A stretch of DNA of 64,000 nt, taken from the NCBI GenBank assembly GCA_017794705.1, contig CP051235.1, positions 2,877,001-2,941,000 on the forward strand. The letters run 5' to 3'. The position numbers and the translations under genes are program-made. The notes under the pieces were generated by a model. It was not told the DNA's origin. It worked only from the letters and a program-made list of their open reading frames with translations, and did no database searches. Below are positions 55,867-63,072 of the stretch, piece after piece. Each line of letters begins with the position of its first letter. The stretch's first letter is position 1. This DNA comes from Devosia sp. (GTDB lineage Bacteria > Pseudomonadota > Alphaproteobacteria > Rhizobiales > Devosiaceae).

Positions 55867-56792
55867 GTTTTGACCTCATCATCCCGATCATCATCACCTT
55901 GGTCGGCGCCTCCACCCCGATCCTGATCGCGGCCCTCGGCGAACTGGTGGCCGAGAAATCCGGCGTGCTCAATCTCGGCGTGGAAGGCATGATGCTGATC
56001 GGCGCGGTCGTCGCCGTCGCCGTCATGCTGACCACCGGCAACCATTATCTGGCGATCATCTGCGCCGCCGGGGCCTCGGCGTGTAGCGCGCTGATCTTCG
56101 GCTTTCTGACCCTCAGCCTGTCGGCCAATCAGGTCGCGACCGGGCTGGCATTGACCATCCTCGGCACCGGTTTTTCCGCCCTGTTTGGCCAGCCCTACAC
56201 GGGGCAGGCGGTGCCGCTGCTGCGTTCGCCGTTCGCTCCGGAACTGGCGCAGCACGAGGTCCTGCGCATCTTTTTCGGCTATTCGCCGCTGGTCTATTTT
56301 TCGCTGATCATGGTTGTTGCCGTCTGGTGGTTCCTGCAGCGCACGCGCTGGGGCCTGATCCTGCGCGCCGTTGGCGAAAGCGACCATTCGGCTCATTCAA
56401 TCGGTTATTCGGTGCTCGGCGTCCGTTATTTGGCCGTCGCCTTCGGCGGGGCCATGGCGGGTATTGCCGGGTCGTGCTTTCCGTTCATTCTTACCCCGCA
56501 ATGGGTGGAGCGGCTGACCTCCGGACGCGGCTGGATCGCGCTGGCGCTGGTCGTATTTGCCGCCTGGAAGCCGTTCCGGCTCCTTGCAGGTGCCTATTTG
56601 TTCGGGCTCATCGCCACCATGGAGCTTTACGCCAAGGCCGCCGGCGGCAATTTCCGCATTCTTCCTTCCGAGTTGTGGGCCGCGCTGCCCTATCTCGCCA
56701 CCATTCTCGTGCTGGTCCTGATCTCGATGAGGCGCCAGGGCAGCACGAGCGCACCGGCCTGCCTTGGCAGACCGTTTGTCCCCAGCAACTGA
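55863..56792 (+). CDS. BMP-type ABC transporter permease (NupC/YufQ-like)
   Basis: 309 residues with about eight helices, starting with GTG. Typical segments are ALGELVAEKSGVLNLGVEGMMLIGAV, ANQVATGLALTILGTGFSALFG and LILRAVGESDHSAHSIGYSVLGVRYLAVAFGGAMAGIAGS. It is the second permease of the transporter. Confidence 0.92.
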   Translation: MSFDLIIPIIITLVGASTPILIAALGELVAEKSGVLNLGVEGMMLIGAVVAVAVMLTTGNHYLAIICAAGASACSALIFGFLTLSLSANQVATGLALTILGTGFSALFGQPYTGQAVPLLRSPFAPELAQHEVLRIFFGYSPLVYFSLIMVVAVWWFLQRTRWGLILRAVGESDHSAHSIGYSVLGVRYLAVAFGGAMAGIAGSCFPFILTPQWVERLTSGRGWIALALVVFAAWKPFRLLAGAYLFGLIATMELYAKAAGGNFRILPSELWAALPYLATILVLVLISMRRQGSTSAPACLGRPFVPSN

Positions 56793-56816
56793 ACGAAGTC
56801 AAACAGGAGAGACCAA

Positions 56817-57923
56817 ATGACCGTCAAAAATGCCCGTGCCATGATCAGCCGGCGCACCGCGCTCAAGATCGGCGGTGCCGCCGCGGCCCTGCCGCTTATC
56901 GGCAGCCGCGCCTTTGCCCAGCAGGATACTGTCAAGGCTGCCTTCGTACTCATCGGCACGCCGGATGACAATGGCTGGAACTATGGCCACGACCAGGGCC
57001 GCATCGACATGCTGGCCGCTCTGGGCGAAGACCGGGTGGAGACCACCGTCGTTACCAACGTGCCTGAAGGACCGGACAGCGAACGCGTGTTCCGCGAACT
57101 GGCCCAGCAGGGTAACGACATCATCTTCGGCACCAGCTTCGGTTATGGCGATTCCATGTTGAAGGTCGCCCCGATGTTCCCCGACACCAAATTCGAATGG
57201 TGCACCGGCTACGCGACTGCGCCGAACCTGTCGATCTACAATGCCCGTTTCCATGAGGGCCGCGCCGTGCTCGGCACCATCGCCGGCATGATGTCCGAAA
57301 CCGGTATCGGCGCCTATATTGGCTCCTTCCCGATCCCGGAAGTGTTCATGGGCGCCAATGCCTTCCACATCGCCGCCCGCAAGAAGAATCCGGATTTCGT
57401 CACCAAGGTCGTGTACGTGGATTCCTGGTTCGATCCGGCCAAGGAAGCCGACGCTGCCCGCGCGCTGATCGATCAGGGTGTCGACGTGATCACCCAGCAC
57501 ACGGATGGTCCCGCCGCCCTGCAGGTGGCCGAGGAACGCGGCATCATCGGCGGCTTCGGCCAGGGTGCCGACATGTCGGCATTCGCGCCCGAGGCTCACC
57601 TGACCTCGATCATCGACAAGTGGGGTCCGTACTACATCCACGCCGTTGAATCCGTGCTCGACGGCACCTGGGAAGAATCCAGTTCCTGGGAAGGCCTGGC
57701 GGCTGGCGAAGTGGTCATTGGCCCCTACAATCCCAAGATTCCGGAAGACGTTGTTGCCGAAGCCGAGCGCGTGCGTCTCGGCATCATCGACGGTTCGATC
57801 CATCCGTTCGCCGGCCCGATTGTCGATACCAACGGCAATGTGTGGGCCGAGGAAGGCGACATCATCGACGATGGCGAGTTCTGGGCCGATTCCGCCTGGT
57901 ATGCCGAAGGTATGGAAGCCTGA
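56817..57923 (+). CDS. BMP-family substrate-binding protein, Tat-exported
   Basis: 368 residues. The N-terminus carries a twin-arginine motif, MISRRTALKIGG, and a signal ending SRAFA, so export is probably by Tat. The mature part is a BMP/Med-type (PnrA) fold: TVKAAFVLIGTPDDNGWNYGHDQGR, GNDIIFGTSFGYGDSM, HTDGPAALQVAEERG. BMP proteins bind nucleosides or other small solutes. Its place between xdhC and puuD favours a purine ligand (inference). The ribosome site AGGAGAG precedes ATG. Confidence 0.9.
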   Translation: MTVKNARAMISRRTALKIGGAAAALPLIGSRAFAQQDTVKAAFVLIGTPDDNGWNYGHDQGRIDMLAALGEDRVETTVVTNVPEGPDSERVFRELAQQGNDIIFGTSFGYGDSMLKVAPMFPDTKFEWCTGYATAPNLSIYNARFHEGRAVLGTIAGMMSETGIGAYIGSFPIPEVFMGANAFHIAARKKNPDFVTKVVYVDSWFDPAKEADAARALIDQGVDVITQHTDGPAALQVAEERGIIGGFGQGADMSAFAPEAHLTSIIDKWGPYYIHAVESVLDGTWEESSSWEGLAAGEVVIGPYNPKIPEDVVAEAERVRLGIIDGSIHPFAGPIVDTNGNVWAEEGDIIDDGEFWADSAWYAEGMEA

Positions 57924-57950
57924 TCCTTGGCGATCTGAACCGAACACGGG

Positions 57951-57970
57951 AGGCGGGCCTTGGCCCGCCT
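57951..57970 (+). terminator. Hairpin between the BMP gene and puuD
   Basis: AGGCGGGCC (57951-57959) and GGCCCGCCT (57962-57970) form a perfect inverted repeat, 27 nt after the BMP stop and followed by TCACTTT. It probably acts as a mild terminator or mRNA stabiliser. Confidence 0.6.
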
Positions 57971-57991
57971 TCACTTTGCGGGGGCAGTTGA

Positions 57992-59233
57992 ATGAGCGAT
58001 TTCGCGATTTTCTGGGAATGGGTGAATTTCGGCGTGCGCTGGCTGCACGTGATCACCGCCATCGCCTGGATCGGCTCATCCTTTTACTTCATCGCGCTTG
58101 ATCTTGGACTGATCCACCGCCCGCACTTGCCCGAAGGGGCCTCGGGCGAGGAATGGCAGGTCCACGGCGGCGGCTTCTATCACATCGAAAAATACATGGT
58201 TGCCCCGGCGACCATGCCCGAGCACCTGACCTGGTTCAAATGGGAGAGTTATGCCACCTGGCTTTCCGGTTTCCTGATGCTGGCCGTGCTCTACTATGCC
58301 AGCGCCGACATCTATCTGGTCGACCGCAACGTGCTCGACATGCCCGGCTATGTCGCCGTGCTGATCTCCATGGCCTCCATCGCGTTGGGCTGGGTGCTCT
58401 ATGATTTGTTGTGCAAGTCACCCATCGGCAAATCGACCAACGGACTGATGCTGGTGCTGTTCGCCATTCTGGTCGCCATGTCCTGGGGATATACGCAGGT
58501 TTTCACCGGCCGGGCCGCCATGCTGCACATGGGCGCGTTCACCGCCACCATCATGTCGGCAAACGTGTTTTTCATCATCATCCCGAACCAGAAGATCGTC
58601 GTCGCCGACCTCAAGGCGGGCAGGGCACCTGATCCAGCCTTGGGGCTGCAGGCCAAGCAGCGTTCGCTGCACAATAATTACCTCACCCTGCCGGTGATCT
58701 TCTTCATGCTCTCCGGCCATTATCCGCTGGCGTTCGCGACGCCCTGGAACTGGGTGATTGCCTCGCTGATCTTCCTGATCGGTGTGGTGATCCGCCACTA
58801 TTTCAACACGCGTCATGCCCGCAAGGGCAACCCGCACTGGACGTGGGCCGTGGCCGCCGTGATCTTCATTTGCATCATGTGGTTGAGTACGGCGCCACGC
58901 CTCTCCCCCGAACAGCCCATCGAAACGGCCTCGGCCGCCGCACAACCGTTCATGGACAGTCCGCATTTCGAAGCGGTGCGCGACACGGTGCTGGGGCGCT
59001 GTTCCATGTGCCACACCGCCGAGCCCTTCTTTGAAGGCATTCATCAGGCGCCCAAAGATGTTCTGCTGGACAATGACCTCAGAATTGCCGAACGGGCCCG
59101 CGAGATCGCCCTGCAATCCGGCTTTTCAACCGCCATGCCGCCAGGCAATGTCAGTTTCATGGAACCGGCCGAGCGCGACCTGATCATCACCTGGTATCGC
59201 GAAAGTGTCGCCGCGTCGGGAGCCCTGATGTGA
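57992..59233 (+). CDS. puuD: Urate hydroxylase/oxidase PuuD with C-terminal cytochrome c domain
   Basis: 413 residues. An N-terminal membrane domain of about eight helices (residues 1-310) starts WEWVNFGVRWLHVITAIAWIGSSFYF, with His-rich FYHIEKYMVAP, as in the PuuD family. A c-type cytochrome follows with heme motif C337-S-M-C340-H341 and a distal Met in MPPGNVSFME. It oxidises urate to 5-hydroxyisourate and passes electrons to the respiratory chain rather than making H2O2. No soluble UOX, HpxO or HpyO is present in the window. It overlaps guaD by GTGA. Confidence 0.95.
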   Translation: MSDFAIFWEWVNFGVRWLHVITAIAWIGSSFYFIALDLGLIHRPHLPEGASGEEWQVHGGGFYHIEKYMVAPATMPEHLTWFKWESYATWLSGFLMLAVLYYASADIYLVDRNVLDMPGYVAVLISMASIALGWVLYDLLCKSPIGKSTNGLMLVLFAILVAMSWGYTQVFTGRAAMLHMGAFTATIMSANVFFIIIPNQKIVVADLKAGRAPDPALGLQAKQRSLHNNYLTLPVIFFMLSGHYPLAFATPWNWVIASLIFLIGVVIRHYFNTRHARKGNPHWTWAVAAVIFICIMWLSTAPRLSPEQPIETASAAAQPFMDSPHFEAVRDTVLGRCSMCHTAEPFFEGIHQAPKDVLLDNDLRIAERAREIALQSGFSTAMPPGNVSFMEPAERDLIITWYRESVAASGALM

Positions 59234-60546
59234 CCCAAAAACTGTTGCGCGGGCGGGTGCTGAGTTTCAACGAGCGCCCGCAATCGATCGATGATCACGG
59301 CGCATATCAGTATTTCGAGGATGGTGCGCTGCTCCTTGCAGATGGGCGCATCACCGCGATGGGCGATTATTCCGATGTCGCGATCAAGGCGTCCGGCGAG
59401 TTTGAGGTCATCGACCATCACCCGTTCCTGATCCTGCCCGGCTTCATCGATCCGCACCTGCATTTCGTGCAGATGCAGGTTGTCGCCTCCTATGCCGCCA
59501 ATCTGCTTGAATGGCTGAACACCTACACATTTGTCGAGGAACAGCGGTTCGCCGATCCGGACCATGGCGCACGGATCGCCGGGGAATTCTTTGACACGAT
59601 GATCCGTTTTGGCACCACCACAGCTGCGGCCTACTGCTCGGTGCACGCGGCTTCGGCGGATGCCTATTTCGCCGAGGCCGAGCGCCGCAACATGCTGATG
59701 CTGGGCGGCAAATGCATGATGGACCGCAATTGTCCCGAACCGCTGCGCGACACGCCGCAACAGGGCTATGACGAGACGAAGGCGTTGATCGAAAAATGGC
59801 ACGGCAGGGGCCGCAACCACTATGCGATCACCCCGCGTTTCGCGATCACCTCATCGCCGGAACAAATGGAAATGGTGGGGGCGCTCGCCGCCGAACATCC
59901 CGACCTGCATATCCAGACCCATCTCAGCGAAAACGATGCCGAGATCGCCTTCACCCGCGAGCTTTTTCCCGACCAGCCGGATTATCTGGGTATTTATGAG
60001 CATTACGGCCTGCTCGGCCCCAAGAGCCTGATGGGGCACGCCATCCATCTTGAGCCGCGCGAAATTGCCCGCATGGCCGAAACGCGAACGGTCGCCGTAT
60101 CCTGCCCCACCTCAAACCTGTTCCTGGGCAGCGGCCTGTTTGATCATGACGGGTTGCAGGCGGCGGGCGTGCCGATTGCGGTGGCCACCGATATCGGCGG
60201 CGGCACCAGTTTTTCCATGCTCAAGACCATGGACGAGTTCTACAAGGTGCTGCAACTGAAGGGCCAGCGGCTCAACCCGTTGCTCAGCTTCTACCGCATG
60301 ACGCGGGGCAACGCCGAGGCCCTGTCGCTGGCAGACCGCATTGGTTCGCTTAATGCCGGCACCGATGCCGACCTGGTTGTCCTCAATTCCCGGGCCACCC
60401 CTGAAATGGCACTGAAAATGCGCCGGGTCGAACATCTGGCCGAGGAACTGTTCCTGTTGCAGACCCTCGGCGATGACCGGGCGGTGGTGGAGACTTACGT
60501 GGCCGGTGAGGCATTGAAACGCGAAGTCGAGGAAGCGCGGACCTAG
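59230..60546 (+). CDS. guaD: Guanine deaminase GuaD
   Basis: 438 residues of the amidohydrolase family. Metal motifs: FIDPHLHFVQMQ (HxH), HLSENDAEI, GHAIHL and VATDIGGGTSFSM (Asp). It carries the guanine deaminase insert LEWLNTYTFVEEQRFADP. It converts guanine to xanthine and ammonia. The start is GTG, coupled to puuD. It is the last clear member of the purine operon. Confidence 0.95.
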   Translation: MTQKLLRGRVLSFNERPQSIDDHGAYQYFEDGALLLADGRITAMGDYSDVAIKASGEFEVIDHHPFLILPGFIDPHLHFVQMQVVASYAANLLEWLNTYTFVEEQRFADPDHGARIAGEFFDTMIRFGTTTAAAYCSVHAASADAYFAEAERRNMLMLGGKCMMDRNCPEPLRDTPQQGYDETKALIEKWHGRGRNHYAITPRFAITSSPEQMEMVGALAAEHPDLHIQTHLSENDAEIAFTRELFPDQPDYLGIYEHYGLLGPKSLMGHAIHLEPREIARMAETRTVAVSCPTSNLFLGSGLFDHDGLQAAGVPIAVATDIGGGTSFSMLKTMDEFYKVLQLKGQRLNPLLSFYRMTRGNAEALSLADRIGSLNAGTDADLVVLNSRATPEMALKMRRVEHLAEELFLLQTLGDDRAVVETYVAGEALKREVEEART

Positions 60547-60624
60547 GTTCAGCGCCCGCTGATCCCGCTTCCCCGGCACATCAGCGCATGCTAATTTGAG
60601 CCTGGATTGTGCAGGGAGGCGCCA

Positions 60625-60921
60625 ATGACCGCGTTCAATGTCGTGCGATTCAAAGTCAAATCAGGTTTGGATAAGGCCTTTCTCGACGCTCACAAAAAGA
60701 GCGTCAGAAACTGGCCCGGGTTACGCCACGCCAACATTATCAAAAGCGGCGAAGGGCGATATTGCATCATCGGCGAATGGGAGGACGAACAGTCCCTGAT
60801 CGACGGCCGCCCCGCAATGATTGCGACGCTCAACACGTTCCGCGACACGCTGGAGGACCTCGGCAACGGTCTGGGCCTCACCGACCCGGCCAGCGGCCCA
60901 GTAGTGCTGTCGCTGAAGTAG
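60625..60921 (+). CDS. Small ABM-like (antibiotic biosynthesis monooxygenase fold) protein
   Basis: 98 residues: FNVVRFKVKSGLDKAFLDAHKKS, NIIKSGEGRYCIIGEWEDEQSLIDGRPAMIATLNTFRD. The pattern resembles ferredoxin-like ABM proteins that act as small oxygenases or stress proteins. The function is unknown. Ribosome site GGGAGGCGCC precedes ATG 60625. It lies 78 nt after guaD on the same strand. Confidence 0.7.
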   Translation: MTAFNVVRFKVKSGLDKAFLDAHKKSVRNWPGLRHANIIKSGEGRYCIIGEWEDEQSLIDGRPAMIATLNTFRDTLEDLGNGLGLTDPASGPVVLSLK

Positions 60922-60948
60922 GCAATTGCCGGGCCATCCGCTGTGCGG

Positions 60949-61077
60949 CGTCACCCTCGGGCTTGACCTGAGGGTCCATGATGAGTCCGGATACGGCACA
61001 GTCCTTTGTGTTCCCCCCACGACCCCCCATCGCATGGCATCGCTGCATGGATACTCGGGTCAAGCCCGAGTATGACG
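60949..61077. repeat. Alphaproteobacterial palindromic intergenic repeat
   Basis: Two 32-nt arms in opposite orientation (60949-60980 and 61046-61077) are largely identical when one is reversed. Each arm starts CGTCA and contains its own palindrome around CTCGGGCTTGACC. Elements of this CGTCA...CTCGGGCTTGACC type are scattered between genes in many Rhizobiales. The 65-nt middle is not repeated. Confidence 0.75.
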
Positions 61078-61106
61078 CGGGGGAGAAGGGTCGCAGCACC
61101 TGGCTC

Positions 61107-61127
61107 CCCTCCCCACAAGGGGGAGGG
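61107..61127. repeat. G/C-rich palindrome next to the intergenic repeat
   Basis: CCCTCCCC (61107-61114), a 5-nt loop and GGGGAGGG (61120-61127) form a hairpin 30 nt from the previous element. It looks like another dispersed repeat unit. Confidence 0.55.
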
Positions 61128-61610
61128 AAGGCGGGCGCTGAAAAAACTTATCCCCGCCCCCAAAAGGTCCCGCATACTCCTTCACAGGTGCCCGCACTTG
61201 AGCACGGTTGCAAACGAGTGATTGGCGGGGATCGGCCGGTGTGGAACGGGAGTCGTCCCGTTTCAGGGTAAAGCGGTCAGGTGGCCCTCGGCCAGGGGGC
61301 AAGTGTAAGACGCTGCGCAGCCGTCTGATATGGGTTGCGCCTGTTTCTTCAAACTATCTGGAGGGACAGATGCCAGTCTGGAAGGCCGGTCTAGAATCCG
61401 GCAACTGGACAAATCAGGGGCATGGCGCATCCGCGGGGCTCCGGAGGGTCCCGGCCTGTTCGTCATAGTCCACAAATCCCGGTTGCGCGGGGCGTTGTGC
61501 GCCTCACACTACCTACTAGGATCGAGGTGTTCACCGCCCCGCGCCTGCTCTGCTTTGAGGTTCATCCCGTCGTGGGAGGTTTTGCATGGGCGAATGGGCG
61601 ATGGACGTGG
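61128..61610. other. Gene-free stretch with one long inverted repeat
   Basis: About 480 bp in which no open frame has a ribosome site, family motif or convincing start. It contains GCGCGGGGCG (61485-61494) and CGCCCCGCGC (61535-61544), a perfect 10-bp inverted repeat with a 40-nt loop. Nothing else was recognised; it could hold remains of an old gene or mobile element. Confidence 0.4.
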
Positions 61611-62618
61611 CTACCCCAACGCCTTCGCCAGAAAGGGCAGGCACCGGTCCAGCCGGTAATCGAGCCCGGAATGCTCGTCCTCGAACTCTTCGTAGACGTG
61701 AGGCACGCCGAGCCCTTCCAGCTTCCTGTGCAACCGGCGGGCACCATAAAGCAGATTGTACTGATCGACGGTGCCGCACTCGAGCCATAGCCCTTTCAGG
61801 CTTTTGAGGTCGTCCGCGTGGCTGTCCACCATCACCAGCGGGTCCCACTTCAGCCATTCGTTCCAGCGTTCCGGGATGACCTCGCACGTATCCGCGGTTA
61901 CCGGCAGGCGGATGCCGCAAAAAGCCTCCGGGTCAGGATCATAGGTGGCAGCCATGGCAAGGATCATCAGCACATGAATGTCCTTGCCGGCAAACTTGGG
62001 GCCCGTCTCGAAATCAGTCAGGAATTTTTCGATCGAACCGTCCTTTTTGGCGAGAGCCCTCAGGGTCATTGGCATGTCGGGCAGATAGGCAATCTCAAAC
62101 GCCATGTCGCCGGAAAGGCAGGCCGCGGCCGACCAGACATCGGCGTGCAGCAGGGCATGCACCATCGCGCCATAGCCGCCCGAGGACTTGCCAAAGACGC
62201 CGCGGCGGCCGTCGCTACCGCAGCCGAACTGCCCTTCGACTGCAGGCAACATTTCTCCGATCAGATAGTCTTCCCACAGGCCGATCGCCGTCGAGTTGAC
62301 ATACTGGTTGCCGCCCAACCGCGTGAAACAGTCCGGAAAGGCACACACCACGGGCGGCAATTCCCCGGATGCAATCAGCCGGTCCAGCCGCTGTGGCAGG
62401 CTTTCGCCAAAATTCTTCCAGTTGGTGTGCGACAGGCCGGACCCGGTGTACCCGGCCAGGTCAACCAGAAGCGGCAGTCCCACGCCGTCATGCCCGTGCG
62501 GCACATAAATGTCGACCTCGCGTTCTGCCGGATCGCCCAGCATATTGGACTTCAGTGCTTTCGAAGAGACAGTGATCCGGTGAACGGTGCCGCGCGGTGG
62601 CGTTTGGGTATGATTCAT
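61611..62618 (-). CDS. Alpha/beta-hydrolase, esterase D-like
   Basis: 335 residues of the putative esterase family (EstD/S-formylglutathione hydrolase/Fes-like): REVDIYVPHGHDGVGLPLLVDLAGYTG, nucleophile Ser in GVFGKSSGGYGAM, WLECGTVDQYNLLYGARRL near the acid, and His in FEDEHSGLDYRLDRCL. There is no signal peptide. The substrate is unknown. The ribosome site TGGAGG lies 6 nt before ATG. It is divergent from a small membrane protein with an FNR-like box between them. Confidence 0.85.
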   Translation of the reverse strand: MNHTQTPPRGTVHRITVSSKALKSNMLGDPAEREVDIYVPHGHDGVGLPLLVDLAGYTGSGLSHTNWKNFGESLPQRLDRLIASGELPPVVCAFPDCFTRLGGNQYVNSTAIGLWEDYLIGEMLPAVEGQFGCGSDGRRGVFGKSSGGYGAMVHALLHADVWSAAACLSGDMAFEIAYLPDMPMTLRALAKKDGSIEKFLTDFETGPKFAGKDIHVLMILAMAATYDPDPEAFCGIRLPVTADTCEVIPERWNEWLKWDPLVMVDSHADDLKSLKGLWLECGTVDQYNLLYGARRLHRKLEGLGVPHVYEEFEDEHSGLDYRLDRCLPFLAKALG

Positions 62619-62664
62619 GCTCAGCCTCCAACTCTTGTTGGTCGGTTAGCACACACAGCGGCGA

Positions 62665-62678
62665 TTGACTTGGGTCAA
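62665..62678. promoter_or_regulatory. FNR/FixK-like box
   Basis: TTGACTTGGGTCAA matches the TTGAY-N4-RTCAA pattern of FNR, FnrL and FixK sites with exact spacing. It lies between the divergent esterase (start 62618) and membrane protein (start 62713) genes, at a distance that suits activation of either. Confidence 0.55.
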
Positions 62679-62712
62679 GGCACGAAAAAAGCGCGTCTGC
62701 CAGAAACTCCCC

Positions 62713-63072
62713 ATGTTGAAAGCTATGCAGATATCGGCACGCATTATAGGGATTGGCGCAATCCTTTTTGTTTCTGTGTTTGCGCTCGATGCCTTCGCCC
62801 CGGATATTCCGCTTACCGAGGCGCTTATCGGCTTCGCCATTCACATCATTCCGAGCCTGGCACTGGCGGTACTACTTGCCATCGCTTGGCGCTTCGAATG
62901 GATCGGCGGTGTCCTGCAGGCCATCGTGGGCGTCAGCGCATTCTGGCTGGTGCGCGGCTCATGGCCGGTCCAGCTGCTGCTTGGCGCCCCTTTCATGCTG
63001 AGCGGGCTGCTGTTCGTCCTGCACGGTTCGCTTTCGCGGCGCGACGCCGAACATTCCGCTGCACGCCGCTAG
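62713..63072 (+). CDS. Small integral membrane protein of unknown function
   Basis: About 119 residues with four hydrophobic helices (ARIIGIGAILFVSVFALDAF, LIGFAIHIIPSLALAVLLAIAW, GGVLQAIVGVSAFWLVR, LLGAPFMLSGLLFVLHGSL) and a charged C-terminus. I know no function for it. ATG 62713 or 62725 could start it. An FNR-like box is centred 41 bp upstream of ATG 62713. Confidence 0.72.
   Translation: MLKAMQISARIIGIGAILFVSVFALDAFAPDIPLTEALIGFAIHIIPSLALAVLLAIAWRFEWIGGVLQAIVGVSAFWLVRGSWPVQLLLGAPFMLSGLLFVLHGSLSRRDAEHSAARR

Noticed and set aside
61263-61475. Possible small gene on the minus strand in the repeat region
   Set aside because: No ribosome site, no family pattern and a composition typical of chance frames in GC-rich DNA.
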